64,000 bases of DNA, taken from positions 16,801,579 to 16,865,578 of the forward strand of contig OZ234500.1 of assembly GCA_965153455.1 (NCBI GenBank), in the 5' to 3' direction. Both the position numbers and the translations under genes were made by a program. Under the pieces are notes generated by a model, which was given only the letters and a program-made list of their open reading frames with translations, was not told the DNA's origin and made no database searches. Positions within the stretch are counted from its first letter, which is position 1. Each line of letters opens with the position of its first letter. Shown in pieces: positions 12,604 to 25,770 of this stretch. The stretch comes from Sphagnum compactum. Taxonomy: Eukaryota; Bryophyta; Sphagnopsida; Sphagnales.

Positions 12604-13599
12604 GTCAAGAATAATGAGAATATTGTGCAGCTGTGTAACAGTAGATTGTAATGCAGGTGGAAGAGGTGCACACTACACAGACACAGTGCTGCACACAGAC
12701 AGAGAAGAGTCTCAACACAGTCTAATAAGACAACTTGGCTGTGAGAATTGCAAACAACACACAAATGTCAGAAACAGCTGGTGTTGAGCTCTTGAATGTG
12801 CAAGGAGATCAAATGCAAAGAAGAAAGAATTGTTACTTCTGGAAGAGGCTGCTTGAGATTATGAACACAGGAAAAAAAAATTAAAAACAAGAACTTGACA
12901 AGAAACATGACCTAGCTGTACTACTTATTCAAGAACAACAAAGCTCAAACAGAATGAGCACTCCACATGCAGCACACACATGAATGAATCAATCAATCAC
13001 GAGAGAAGCAAGGAACAATAACAACAACAGTAGTAGTAGAGAGTTCTAATACTTGGGGATGGGGAATAAGAATGTAGTTTCAAGATCCCAAAAACCCGGA
13101 AAACGGAACACACCACAGATCTTGCAGAAACAAAAAGAGAATCCAAAAGCTTCTTTTTTTGCTGCTTCTGGTTCTGCATCTTCTTTCTTTGGGTCCAAAT
13201 ATACTGACCGACAGAAACGATGAGCGGAATTCGAAACAGCACAGATCAAAAGAGCTGGATAATGTCACAGAAGAGAGAGCAAAGCTCAAAGCAAACAACT
13301 CTTGAAACAAGATTCTGACTGAGTCTCCTGCATTCAGTATGAGTGAGCTCAGCTGACAAAGGAAGTAGCATGAGTAGTAGTCTAGCTCAACTCATCATCA
13401 CTGAGGCCCACAGAAAGCTTCATTTTTTAGTAGTGGTAGTAGTGGTAGAAACAAGCTCTGCTACTTCTGCAAATTCAACAACAACAACAACAATCACCAC
13501 ATTAGAAGCAGTTTGTTTGGATAGCTGCTGCTGCTGCTGCTGCTGCAATTCTGAAAACAACTTGATTTAGATTTAGACTTAACCATGAATCAACAACTT

Positions 13600-13930
13600 A
13601 GTACTACTAGTAGAAATCAACTTAGTCGACAAGACCCATCAAGCAAGCAACAAAACCCCATCAAGTAGCAACAAAACCCATCAAGCAACAACTTCTTAAG
13701 TACTAGTACTAGAAATCAATTCAATCCACAAGACCCATCAAGTAGCAACAAAACTCATTAAGCAACAACAACAACTAAGAATCAACTTAATCCACCAAAC
13801 CCCATCAAGCAGCAACAAAACCCATTAAGCAACAGCAACAGCAACAACAACAACTAGGAATCAACTTAATCCACAACATGCATTAAGCAAGCAAAGCCCA
13901 CACCAAAACCCATCAAGCAACAAGTAAATT
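13600..13930. repeat. Degenerate CAA/CCCATCAAGCA repeat upstream of the TRM-like gene
   Basis: Repeated AGCAACAAAACCCATCAAGC blocks occur at short intervals, with an outer unit of about 80-95 bp carrying AATCAACTTAATCCACAA. It lies 1.0-1.3 kb upstream of the proposed start of the TRM-like gene, so it may be in or beyond its promoter. It has no coding potential. Confidence 0.65.
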
Positions 13931-14670
13931 ACCCATGTTAAGCAATTATGCTTGAAGCCTGGAAACTTGCTTGAAGTTTAGCTTTGCATCCTGATTTGTC
14001 AACTGGTATTAAACTAGAAACACAATCCAAGAGCAGTTCTTGCTTGGAGCTGAAGAGCAAAGAAGATGGGAATTTTTTTATAAAAACATTTGTGGGTGGC
14101 AACAAAAATTGCAGGAACTAATAAATTTACTAGAAACTGGGGAGAGAGTTCTCCACAATGGGCCAAAATGTAATTGAACTCCAAATCTAAAGTGATGAGG
14201 TCTGAGTATAACCATACTGCAACAATTACTTTGAGGGTAATGGCAGCTGATTGCAGTCCAGAAAAACCAACTTTGGGGTTTGGGGGGGAGGGGAGCAAAC
14301 CTATTGTAATTGTAACTCTTCTTTGTATTATTTTCCTGGGATGGGTATTATTATTACTGTGTTTTTGTTGTTTACTTAAGTGCTTTTCAGGACTTTGTAG
14401 TTGTAGTGTTCATGTATTTGCTACTACCGACATACACAATCTGCCAAAAAGACAAGCTTCCAGCAGACCCAACAAGTAGTTGACCCGGATACTTAGGATA
14501 ACAAAAAATTTACAACAGAATCAATCCCCAGGAGTGGCAGCCCAGCACTATGATGAGAACAATAGATGTTGTGGTGCATACCCCCAACCAAAAACACACA
14601 CACACAAAAACAAAACCTCCATTAAACCTGACTCCTCCTCCTCCCCCTCCATTTTCCTCCTCACCACAAG

Positions 14671-15002
14671 AACAAGGGGTATGTCACACACAGTGGCCTT
14701 GCCATTTACATAAAAAAGTATCTTAAGGCAAAAGAAGAATTATGGAAACTCAAAATATTTCACCATGCAAAATATATAATCTTCAAAAAAATCCTCCAAA
14801 CAAAACCAAAGTCTTTCGAGATATTATAACTTCATAACTAATCTCAAGTTTCAACACAAGCCAAAAATATCATCTTTCAAAAATCCTCATTATAAAAAAA
14901 AGTAGACCTTTTTTATTATTACCTAGGGGCCAAAATCCCTTAAGCTACTATACTCTATAATGAATCTGAACTCAATATCCTTGCCTTGTTAGGCAACGCC
15001 AA
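14671..15002 (+). repeat. R1 dispersed repeat, copy A
   Basis: First of three copies of a roughly 310-330 bp sequence. It begins AACAAGGGG, continues with a GTGGCCTTGCC block, and ends TATCCTTGCCTTG(G/T)TA plus a GCAA-GCCAA tail. Copies B (35112-35418, same strand) and C (41105-41419, opposite strand) keep the same order throughout. There are no clear terminal inverted repeats, no tRNA-like A/B boxes, and no ORF. Confidence 0.85.
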
Positions 15003-17469
15003 CAAAGGAGAACCACCACCACCCCCCCCCCAAAAAAACCCGAAGGAAAAAAAGAAAAAAGAAAAGGAAGAATCATGACCATGATAAGAAGACCAAGAGA
15101 AAGTAGAGATATTCTTGACCACGGGCCATATACAATAACAACAACAATGGGGAAAGCCCAATAATAATAATAAAAGTCACAAGAAGAAAAGCACAACCCA
15201 GACTCCTCATTACTTATAACAACAACAGGAGTTGCAGAACAACAGACAAGCAAAGAAAACAAAGGCGGTGTTGTGTGAATCATCAGAATTGATAGCAGCA
15301 AATCAAGTTCCATGCAGCAACATTTACAACAGCTCAAATACAACAACAGCTCAGTAAATGTCGGCTGCATGTTGGAATTCTTTTTCATTTCTAAAGGTTG
15401 CGCAACTTTCACAACAATCACAGTTTTTTTTTTCATGGAGTAGGCAAGAGTGAACAGTAGTCTGTTTTTCATGAGAGTGCATTTATTGCACAACATTCAC
15501 AAAACACAAAACCAAAGCAAAATCAAAACTTAGGCTAAATTTTGTTTACCATCGACCAAGGAGGGAAACAAAAAATTTAATGCCCACGTGTTTATTACCA
15601 ATACATTTTTATTAGCTACCGAGTGTTGATCTCACCTTAAAGCTTGCCTCCTTAATGCGAAAATTGTTATTCTTTGCATTGAGTCCTCTTTCTTTTTCGG
15701 ATAACTTTATTGTGCGTACTGTTGTCCCTTTGGCTTTGAGAGCAAAGCGAAGTGTTTTTGGTTTGAATGTAACTCTTTAAAATTGTTGCATTTGGGAAAC
15801 TCCCTCCTCCATTGGAAGCCCCATTTCCTCCTAACCCCAAAAAAGAAGAAAGTACACTACATTTTTAACTTGGGTTTGGAATCCATCACTTAGTGGTTTG
15901 TGTTTGCATATTGAAAATGTTTTCCTAGTTTAGAAAGTTCAAGCTTTTTGTAAACTTAAAAGTAATGATTGGGGTCAATTCCATCGATTTCATATATGTC
16001 ATGAGAAAACATATTGAAGATACTAAGTAGAGTCATATCCAATTCATGGGAATGATGGACATTTAAAAACTACTAGGTGGCATAATTTTGTTAGGTCTTT
16101 AAATATTGTCTTGGGTTACTAATTATAAGACTTACTATACTCAAATGAAGATCAAACATAATCAATCACTAAGTTCTTCAAGTATTGAAAAAGATTGTGA
16201 GAGGAATTTCATGAATCATTTTTTTATTAAAACTTATGTGGTGAACTTGTAGTACAATAAAGGTATAAACTACTTGAACACCATGTCATGATATTTGCAT
16301 TGATTTAGGTAAATTTTACTTGTAATTACACTTTATGTTAATATTACTCATGATATAGTCAACAACTTCTACCACTTACCAAAACACTACAAGTGCAACT
16401 AAACCAAAAATTGCACAAGAAGCTCTAAAATAAAATCGTTTAACACCTAAGGAATAATTAGAATAAAGTTTTGAAATAAATGAAGTGTCAAATCATTTGC
16501 CTCCACCTCAAAACAAAATAGCTTGGTGTTGGCAAGGTCTTGTAATGCAAAGCTAGTTTGGATTGGAATTGGTTCAAAATTTAGCTAGTTGTTCAAAAAC
16601 CGAAAAGCTCCTCCACTTTTGGGGGGAATTGAAAAGTTTGGAGATGTTTTGGTTATGCAATGTCTGAGGAATGAACAGCCACAACAGCATCTGAAAGTCA
16701 ATGACATGCATTGTAGGAGATTCATATTATATATATATGTTGTGTCTGACCCACATACGTTCCAAAGTTGTCGTCGATGTTGCAATCTGATTTGAATCAA
16801 TTCAGGGATCCAAAAGTTTAAATTTCTCTGTTTTTTTAAGGTTCCCAATGAGAGATTATGAACTTGCCGCCCACCCAAGAATCAGATCAACCCCTCACTC
16901 AAACATTGATCTTTAGTAGAAGGTATAATTTTTGTTTTTGGGTTGATACTAAGAGAGTACGGCAGACAGACAGACAGACAGACAGGTCCTACAATCCAAG
17001 CAACAACAACAAACTCTAAAGGAGTTGGAAATGACATAGTTTTTCAGTTGGATTACTACAGAATTCGCACATGACATGTTCTTCTACGACGTGTTACAAG
17101 AGCTGATTAACTTACGTGCATGTCATTTTGGGGCATACAATGAACTCTAAACCATCCGCATCCTGGAATGTTGCAAATCATAATATAAATTACAGCACCC
17201 ATGTCAACGAACAAAGGGGATTCACAGGTTTGAGCCCTTATGGATGGGGGCCATAGCCTGAGTGAACAAGACAAGAGAATCTCTGAGGACCCCATGTGTG
17301 GGTCCATTAATATCTTCTCGCTAAGAATTTGATTTTAATTGTTTAAGTTGAAAGATGGTAAGGGTTTTACTCTTCACAAAGAAGTTCAAAATATTTTTGA
17401 AAAGAAATGCAATATTAAAACCCAGTGTAACCCATTCATCTGCCATCCTTACACCCTGTGGATGCAAGT

Positions 17470-17720
17470 TGACTAGGCTGCTTGGCAAGAGTGAACCAGC
17501 AACCACCAGTGCACCATGAGGATGGATGATAGATAAGTGGTTACAAGACAGGTTTCAAGTTCCCTAGATAACAATGGTCATTAGCTCAGTTGCCTTTTTT
17601 TACTACCTACCTTTTAACAACTTGCTTGCCGAGGTTATGAGGAGGTAGGTAGTAAAAACAGCCCTTACATAGGTATAAATTATCTATCTACTCACCTAGT
17701 CGTGACCTATTATACATAAT
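17470..17720. repeat. R2 dispersed repeat, copy 1
   Basis: A 25-base block at 17492-17516 is repeated with one mismatch at 60208-60232. In both places it is followed within about 150 bp by CTACCTACC/GGTAGGTAG tracts. A GTTTCAAGTTCCCTAG segment downstream looks faintly like a tRNA B box, but no tRNA cloverleaf is visible. Boundaries are approximate. Confidence 0.5.
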
Positions 17721-18639
17721 ATTTACAATAAACCCTAAACCCTAGAGTCATAATATATCCACAGGAATATTTAAGAACACTGAAAATTCAAAGGAAACAT
17801 TTCCCATAATTCTTTACAAAACCCATTTGACCCAAATTCCTTCCAACCCTGTAATTTACTTATTAATAATGGGAGAAACCAGAGCACTTGTGGGGTTTTG
17901 GGTGCTTCTGACTACTGAACCTAGCTCATCATCAATATGGAAAGGAAAACAGACCCAGCCAGCCCACTCACTAGCAAGCAGCAAAGCACAAAACTTTCAT
18001 CTTGAGGCCAGATTGAGTGTTGCAGGGGTGGATCACAGTAGCCTAGTAGGTGTATGAGAAGCAACCAGCTGTTCTTCATTTACTGAGTCTTTTAAAAAAA
18101 TCACACAATAAAAGCATTATGAAGGGAAAAAAGGTACAACATGGTTCCAGTTCCAATCATGTGTTTTTGTTGCCACTATATTTTCTTCTTTCCTGCACCA
18201 CATTACAAACCATGTGTACTTACTTTCACCACCTACAAAGATGTGTATCAGAGCTTTGCAGAAGTAGTAATCAACCTATCTCCACCCTTCTTCACGAGTG
18301 CAGATTTACAGTTGTTGGATTCTCACCTCCCCTTGCCAAATTGGGCTGTTTCAGTGTACTTTGAAATTTATGGCATTCTACTTTTTGGCATGCAAAATTT
18401 TGTGCTGTTGTGGTGGAGCTAGCCAAGCAAGCCTAACATGCATTTCATGCACTGATCCATGGCAACAAATGCAATGGTATAGAGGTAGAGATTTGTAGTA
18501 TGTATTTTCTACCCCTATCATTTCCATGCTCCATGTTGCAGATTTGCTCTTAACTTATTCATTTGTCCCTCCCTCCCCCATCTTTCTGTGTTTTTCTCAT
18601 CAGATTCTGTTCTTCATTATTGCATGCTCTGGAGGTGAA

Positions 18640-20800
18640 GAGGGGGCTGACCTCTCCCTCCCACCTTGGGCATTACAAGTCTTTATACAGACTAAGAGGG
18701 GTTTCACACTAGGGCCTGATTTTATACAAGTCTCAATTCATTTTTGCAATTTGATTGGTCTAGAGCTCCAATTGGGACCAAGTCCTTCACACTAGGGCCT
18801 GTTTTACAAGCCCCAACCGTGAGTAGGAATCCTATGTGGCTGTACTTTTTGGCTTCGTGGGTTGGGACTTAGGCAAGCAATTGGGTCGAGCCAAAATGAA
18901 AACCCTACTCCAAAGACAAGTCCCGACCATATATTTTATTGAAATAAATCAAAAAGTGGCTTGATCTGGTCCGCCCATTGGTAAGAGTCTTGCTTTGACA
19001 TCAAATCAAAGTTGGTGGGCTGGTTGTCTTTCTTTTGCAAGTGTGTTTGAGCTAGAGCAAAAGGTTTACGGCAATTTTAAATTTTTTCATGTGAAAAATT
19101 GGAGGATTTTTCACAAAATGCTTATTGGTAACATTTGGAAAAGTGTGTTGGTTTAGATTTTTTTTTTTTTGTGTGCATTTCATCCATTTACATTTCAAGG
19201 TGAAACTCAAAAAATTTTAAAAACAACCATCATCATGATTTCAACACTTTGTTGGTACATTACAAGTTGTTGCAATGGCAACATGCCCACAATGATAGAT
19301 TCACTACAATAAAGAGAGGAAAAGCCACCAATATGTGTTGTTTTCCTGTATCCAATGCTTCAAACTCAAAGAGAAAATAGAGATGTGTAAAGAGGTAAAG
19401 TGAACAAACAAAGAGAAATGACAAGATTTAAGAGTTAAAAAAACTTGGGGCTTTGCCTTCCTCATGGGACTTGGGCCTCAGAGTTGGAACCAAGTCCTTC
19501 ACACTATGGCACACCAAGTTCGAAGAATAATATTGTTTATTATATACCCCCAAGGCTTGATTTCCATGGGACTTTGCCTCTTCATGGGACTTATGAAATC
19601 AAGCCTTGGGACAAAGTGTGAAGCACCCCTAAATGAAGGGGGAAAAACTTAGTGATTGCCACAAGTAGGAATAAGAGCCTCTTCACCTTGTGACCACTAG
19701 CCCATGATAGGGATTGGCTTTATAAAGAAGGGTAAAAAGGGGTGGGGGGGGGACATGCCCTTCCATGTAAGCCTTTTGGATTCGCACAAGGCAAGACGTG
19801 CACTAAGACCACAATGGTGAAGCACCATAGTGGCACGGGACTTTAAGCTGGTGGGTTGGGGTTCAACTCCCTAATTCGCCATATGGATTGGGATATGGGG
19901 TTTCAAAATCAAAACTTGGGGCCAATGGGGCTTGTCTTAGGGCTATGGGGCATCTCCCTTTGGCACAACTTAATCTTGTTCCATAATCAAATTTAGTGTT
20001 GTCCCATGGGAAGTCCCAAAATGACTTGGTGTTATCCTGAAAGTGACTATTTGTGGTTGGGCTACAAGTCATAGCAAATCAATTGTCTTTGTGAATCAAA
20101 TTTGGAAGAGTTTAGAATAACTCCATGTTAACCATGTGTTTTGTGGGATGTGCAAGTTGCTAAGAATTAAGATTGAGATGGTGCAAGGAGTTCAATGGTG
20201 CAAGAGTACAAGGGACGAACAAAGGGGTGTCACATCTAACATTAGAGAAGGATTTTGTGCTTGTGGTCAAAACAATGGAAGTCACTACAAAGGTGAAAAG
20301 AAAACCAAAACCTCAAAAGGTGTAGGACAAAGATGAAGTCATTACCTTAACTATTGATGAATGGGAAACAATGTGTCGTTAAAAAGCAAACCAAGGCAAA
20401 AGCCAATCAAATGGCACATGCTACTCCCTTGAAATTGATTATCTCCCAAAACTCATTAACCTCGGGAACCCAAAAGGACATGCTAGAACTGTGAAAACTT
20501 TGCAAGCCATGTTGCTTTAACAAAGTGAAGTGAATAAAGGCAAATAAGCCTAAATCAACAAGAATGGCAAAAAACAACACCTATGCAAAAATCATCAAAA
20601 CCCAAACCCCAATTTTTTTCACTAGGAAGAATGCAAGGGGCCAAAAGAGTGTGTCAATAGGCTCTCCAACAAAAAGCCTATTTTGAAACACAAGCCATTG
20701 TCATAGATATTAATTGACCTAGAATGACCCAATCCTTGTTTCAAAATCATGCCATTAAATGGTGCATGGCGCAAAAAAACGTAAAGATAAATTTGATGGA
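18640..20800. other. Repeat-derived intergenic region
   Basis: Contains several TTCACACTAGGGCCTG-type direct repeats, the foldback at 19496-19625, and frequent GGGACTTGGG/CAAGGCTTG motifs. It probably represents decayed transposon ends, perhaps the 5' flank of the gypsy remnant that follows. Short ORFs match no protein I recognise. Confidence 0.45.
19496..19625. mobile_element. Small foldback / MITE-like element
   Basis: Nested inverted repeats are present: CTTCACACT on the left with AGTGTGAAG on the right, and a perfect inner pair CCCAAGGCTTGATTTC (19549-19564) with GAAATCAAGCCTTGGG (19595-19610). Related TTCACACTAGGGCCTG direct copies occur at about 18703 and 18787. There is no ORF. The form suggests a short non-autonomous DNA element. 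Confidence 0.45.
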
Positions 20801-22427
20801 AACTTTGTTTTGGATTGATTTCTAGATCAAGTTGAACGAGAGGTTCATTACCCATAACTAATTCTTGAAGGACGAGCAAGAATTGTTAAGCTTGCATCAA
20901 GGGGAAGGATTTGGAGCTTTGATGCATTATGTTCAAGCTTTCAATTTATTGTTGAATTTTGTCCCAACAAAGAAAGAGTATGCTCGTAAGGTGACATTCC
21001 TTCATGGCCCGCAACTTGGGGCTTGCAAGCTAATCCTTCAAAGGAGTGAGGTTTCAAAAACCTACCAAAATTTGACGAAGGAGGCAAAGCATACAGAAAA
21101 TGACTTCACATTTCACAAGAATAGTAGTGGCCAAAGTGGTCACCCCAAACTTCGAAGGCAAAAAATCCAAACCTGAAGGTGGCTTCAAGGGAAACAAGAA
21201 AAGGAAGTGTGAAAAGGTTCCTCATAAAGGCAAATAATTGATGGTTACAAGCTAAGGTGGCTCATTTTGTATGAATATGCCACTTCTTGAAAGTCCACAT
21301 GGTCTTGTTAAATTGAAAATTTACTACAATATCATGGATTAAATGGGGAATCACATAGTGATTAATGAACTCTAAAGGTCCATATAAAATAAACCGTTTT
21401 AAAAAATTCTTTAAATAGATGTAAACTTAAAGAAAAAAATTGAAATTCACCTAAAAATTATTATCATTGGGACTTGTGAAAATATGACTCATTTTAAATT
21501 ATTTAAAAGTTCACAAATTTGTTTTTGATTAAGGCTTTTTTAGCAAAAAAATTGTATTTATATTCCTTTTGCATTAATATATCATATATTGAGTCCTTAT
21601 AAAATATTCTAAATAAAAATTATACATAAAAATGCATGTGTATAAAGCAATAAATTAAAAACCAATCAATATTTTCAACTTGAAAAGTTCATTATTATAC
21701 ATTTGGTGTATGTACATGTTACAATGTTTTTATATAGATGTACTTTTATTCAAGTTGAAAAACCTAAATCTAGCCACAAATTTAATATATTTTTAATTTT
21801 TGACATGTTAATAGCATGTAAATGTATGACACTACAAAAAGAAAATACATTGTGATATGAAAAGTGAATCATCCTATCTTACAATCACCTAATCCCATGA
21901 TGAAAAGAAGTTGAAAAGGGACTTGAGCAAAATTAAATGTTTCAAATGCACCAATTGGAACACATGATCAAAGAATATTTAATACTAATTAAGGTAAAGC
22001 AAGATTTACCAAAAAAGACAATTTTGTTATCAAAGCAAATGTGATCAAGTTGGGGCCAACCTTGGTTTCACTTAATTATAAGGTGAAAACTAACGTGTTT
22101 TCTAATTTTTTGGATTCAAGAGCCACACATTCATTTATGAGAATGTGTTATTGAATGATTAAGGTGGGCTACCACAAAGGTGGTGAAACCCATCAAAGTG
22201 CAATTGGCACAAAGTGAAATGAAGGCAACACACGAGGTGATGTTTATAACCACAAAGAATGTGATGGGGCCAAAGTTCAAGGCAAACTTCACGATGTGTG
22301 AGTTGAAAAATTTCAAAACCATCATTGACAACACCTTTTGGACACCTATTGTGTTGATATTTTGAAAGAAGGTGAGTTTTAATTGAAAGTCATAATTAGG
22401 TTTACTAATAAATTAGTTAGTTCTAAT

Positions 22428-22695
22428 GTTGAATACCAAGCTAATTTAATGATAGTAAGTATTCAATTAGTTTCTTTTCAAGAATTGCAAGGAATTTCAT
22501 TTTTTATTTTGAATCATCCAATGAGTTTAATGCCAAGGTAAAAAGCCAAAGGGGTTGGCAACTGTTGGATACCAAGCTAATTTAATGATAGTAAATATTC
22601 AATTAGTTTTTTTTCAAGAATTGCAAGGAACTTCATTTTTTATTTTTAATCATCCAATGAGTTTAATGCCAAGGTAAAAAGCCAAAGGGGTTGGC
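22428..22695 (+). repeat. 136-bp tandem duplication inside the gypsy remnant
   Basis: Two near-identical blocks, 22428-22559 and 22564-22695, both run from TGTTG(A/G)ATACCAAGC to CCAAAGGGGTTGGC at a spacing of 136 bp. They differ at a few positions only, so the duplication is much younger than the decay of the surrounding element. The block lies between protease and RT remnants. Confidence 0.9.
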
Positions 22696-23397
22696 TGATG
22701 GCCTATTTGTATTTCAAACATGGTTGATAAATTTTCGAACATTTTAATAAACAAACTTCCCAACGAGTTGCCTCCTTGTCATATGTTCATATGAGTTCCT
22801 AAACATGCCATTTGGGTCATGTAACGTGCCATTGACCTTAACCACTTTCATGAATTCAATTTTCCATGACAAATTGAATGAATTCATCATCATTTATATT
22901 GATGACATTTTAGTTTACTCAAATTGGCAAAGGAACATGCCCAACATTGAAAGATGTCTTGCAAAGGTTCAAAGATGATAAGTTTTATGTTAATTGAACG
23001 AGAAGCACTAAGTTTGCAAGGTTAAAAATGGACTTTCTAGGACATGTGTTGTCTCAAAAAGACATGAGATTTGATCCAAAAAACATCCAAGTTATCAAAG
23101 GGTCACAAAGTCCAGCCACTACCAAAAGGGTAAGGTCCTTACTTGGGTTAGCCAACTTCTATAAAAAGTTCATAAGGGATTTTTTGACGTTGGCCAAGCC
23201 ATTCGCAAACCTCCTTCAAAAGGAATTTCCATTTGAGTGGTAAGACAAAAAGCCAAAAACATTCAAAAAATTAAAAATAAAGCTTTCACCAACACTTATG
23301 ATGAAGTTCGCAAACTTTTCCAAGCCATTTGAAGTGCACACTAATGCAAATGGGTTTGCAATTAGAAGAATGTTGATGGAAGATGGACATCCTAATT

Positions 23398-23545
23398 CTT
23401 GTCATGAAATCCATTGAGACACCTTCATATGGACTTGCCAAAATAAGTAAAAGTCTATACGACCCAAGATTCTTATTATGCATTGACTTAGTGTTTTGGC
23501 ATTTCACACAATTGTGTACATAATGTTTTGCATTTTCTTTCATCT
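23398..23545 (-). pseudogene. Inverted integrase zinc-finger segment of the gypsy remnant
   Basis: The minus strand reads HYVHNCVKCQNTKS (CxxC half of the HHCC zinc finger), then ASPYEGVSMDFMT, the usual start of the integrase core. The RNase H piece ending near 23395 and the core piece KDNILVVVDRFSKF from about 23585 are on plus. In an intact element SMDFMT is directly followed by that core piece, so this block of roughly 150-180 bp has been flipped in place. Confidence 0.75.
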
Positions 23546-24959
23546 TAAGCTAATAGAAGATTTTACTTAGTTAGATGCACTTTAGAGTGGCAAGGGAAGG
23601 ATAACATCTTGGTGGTGGTGGATAGGTTTTCCAAATTTGGATCAACAATCATAATAATGAAAACAACAAAGTTATTCTTTCACATTTGGGTTAAACACAA
23701 TGGCATGTTAAAGGTCATTGTATCATCATAAGAAAAATTGTTAGTTTCAATTAAATAATATAACTAAAAAATGTTATTTGTAAATAACAAGTAACTACAA
23801 ATGACATTTTTTAGTTGCAAAAATTGATTGTAAATAACAAATTTTTGTTATTGTAAATGATCATGATGAAAGTTGAAACTAAGTTGAAATGAATTATGTA
23901 TACACAAGTTGTGAATTACGTGCAAATTGTTATGAATTAAGAATTAAATGGTGTGAGGAGCTTGCTTGGCACAAGGGATGAGCAAAGGGGGATCGTAAAA
24001 GGTGGGGGGGGGGGACATGGGCATTTGAGAGGGCATTTTTTTTCTGACCATGCATTAACCTCCCAAACTATGGAACCCCTCACAACACTTTTGGTACCAT
24101 CAAAAAGCCCTTAATAATAATGTGGTGTGCATTAATCTATTATGATGGGTGTTTCTAAAAAAATGATTTCAAAAATAAGAACTCTAAGTTAACCCCACTT
24201 CAACCAGAATAATACCATAGCCTAGGGGCAGCTTCAGCACACATGTGCTAAATAATAAATTAAACTTGAAGATTGCATTTAGAAATAAATAAATTTAAAA
24301 AAAACCAGAGCATTTCAAAACATTCTTCAAATTTTTTCCCAAAAAAACTGGTTTTTAAAAAAAACTAATTTTCAAAAGTTTCAGATATTTTTTTAAATAA
24401 TATAATTTTTGCTGAAGCCACTAAGGTTCTACGGTAGGTATTGGGACGGGGTGACCTTGTAGGAGGTTTAAATATACGAGGGCCGACAGCACAAGAAGGG
24501 CCGACTAATTATTTCACCCATTCTCTTTCATTGCAATTCTTAAGGGAAAAATATTTTTAAAATAAACGGAATAAAATAAAATAAAAATAAAAATTCTTGT
24601 GCAAGCAAAAAGGTCAGGATGTAAATCATGCAAGATGAAGCTTTGTCATCATATCCGTAGCTATGCTTGGTGATAATGCGCCGTACTTAATACACGCCGG
24701 CATGTGCCACACTCGGAAGCATAATAATACCAAGCAAAGACTATGATAAGTTCTATTTTGCTTATTTTTGAGGCAGCTCATGGAGTGTTTTTTTGTAAAA
24801 AAATAATTGACTAATTATTTATTTATTTATTATTATTATTTTATTGGGTCTCCCTCATGTATTGTTGGAACTACATTGCAATGGATGTAAAATTGGATGG
24901 AAAAATTGCACATTGACGTCTTTTATGGAATTTGTTGTGTTGGGTAAATCAATGCGGAA

Positions 24960-25050
24960 CCAGTAGGTAGTGTGGTACTAAAGGAAACCCAGCCATCGGT
25001 CCTTGTGAATGAGGGACTTGATTCGAACTCCGTCGTATATGGGCTATAAT
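24960..25050 (+). repeat. Possible tRNA-derived SINE head
   Basis: A GATTCGAACTCC B-box-like motif (about 25020-25031) lies some 50 bases after GTAGGTAGTGTGGTA, a loose A-box match. No cloverleaf can be drawn with confidence and no second copy was found in the window. This could be chance. Confidence 0.2.
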
Positions 25051-25544
25051 TTGTTAACTTGGTTCATCCAAGGATACATCATCATGCCTTTCTCAAGGAC
25101 AAGGGAGAGTTCTTAAGAGTATATGTGTTGATTCTTTATGTATGTATGTATTCATTTGTGTTGTGTATCCATGATACCAAAAGAAACCACCAACTTTTTG
25201 GGCACTTCTTCATCCAAAAGTATACCTAGACTCTCATGAGGGAAGTTAATGGGCATGGGAGCTTTTCACCAGCATTAGGCATGTTACAATGAATGAAAAG
25301 AATGATGGGCTTTGATGATGAGAGGCTATAAACATAGCTCCCTTTAAAAGCTTCATGGAACCTTCTTCTTTCTTGCTAGGGGTATGTATAGCTAGCTAGC
25401 TACATTGTACTAGTCCTTTATTATACTTGAGGGAGGGAAAACTTCTTGGTTTCATCCATTTCAATGTTCATCCATTACTTCCCGGTTTTGTCAATGAAGC
25501 TAGATAAACATCATCCACCTAGATGATAGATGCTCACCAGTTTT

Positions 25545-25770
25545 CATCCTTTTTTTTGGGGGTCTACTAATAGCAAACCACATGAACCAATCTATCAATC
25601 TAGCCAAATCAATAGTAGGTGTTAAACTAGGCAATGTATTTTTTTTGCCAACAATGACATCGTGTGCGCAAATGTTTTATCTAAAGCCATTTTATTGTCC
25701 CACATCAACACAATAATTATTGTCCTTCATCCAAACTTTATTGTGTAGTGCATTGGTGGGGATTCTCTAA
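25545..25770. mobile_element. Partial MITE copy (same family as TTL intron 7)
   Basis: Shares ACTAATAGCAAACCAC, ATCTAGCCAA and the TAGTGCATTGGTGG end region with the element at 3571-3904, in the same order. The left half is missing. It abuts a full-length copy (25771-26126), suggesting nested or tandem insertion. Confidence 0.6.

Larger units (their letters stand above)
12604..18640. other. Upstream and intergenic region, no supported gene
   Basis: The first part (12604 to about 13350) is the likely 5' UTR and promoter side of the TRM-like gene. The rest holds simple repeats ((GCT)n near 13530, (CAGA)n near 16965-16985), one copy of the R1 dispersed repeat (14671-15002), and a CTACCTACC/GGTAGGTAG inverted pair near 17602-17655. 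ORFs of 60-174 codons occur but are biased by simple sequence and match no family I recognise. Confidence 0.55.
20820..23750 (+). mobile_element. Decayed Ty3/gypsy retrotransposon (gag-PR-RT-RH-IN remnants)
   Basis: Plus-strand remnants follow Ty3/gypsy order. A gag capsid piece (HYVQAFNLLLNFVP, 20820-21180) is followed by protease (DSRATHSFM near 22113 where DSGATHSF is expected, then FTMCELKNF). Reverse transcriptase follows (IIYIDDILVYS at 22889-22921; FLGHVLS; SLLGLANFYKKFIRDF at 23028-23243), then an RNase H start, then integrase core (KDNILVVVDRFSKFGS near 23590). Many stops, frameshifts and deletions remove activity; the protease catalytic DSG is DSR. A segment of integrase is inverted (separate entry). 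No clear LTR pair was recognised. Internal duplication at 22428-22695. Confidence 0.85.

Noticed and set aside
18141-18422. 93-codon plus ORF with overlapping 104-codon ORF
   Set aside because: Two overlapping frames of similar length with no domain similarity point to chance open reading.
24960-25050. tRNA gene
   Set aside because: A B-box-like motif is present, but no full cloverleaf can be drawn; listed only as a weak SINE candidate.
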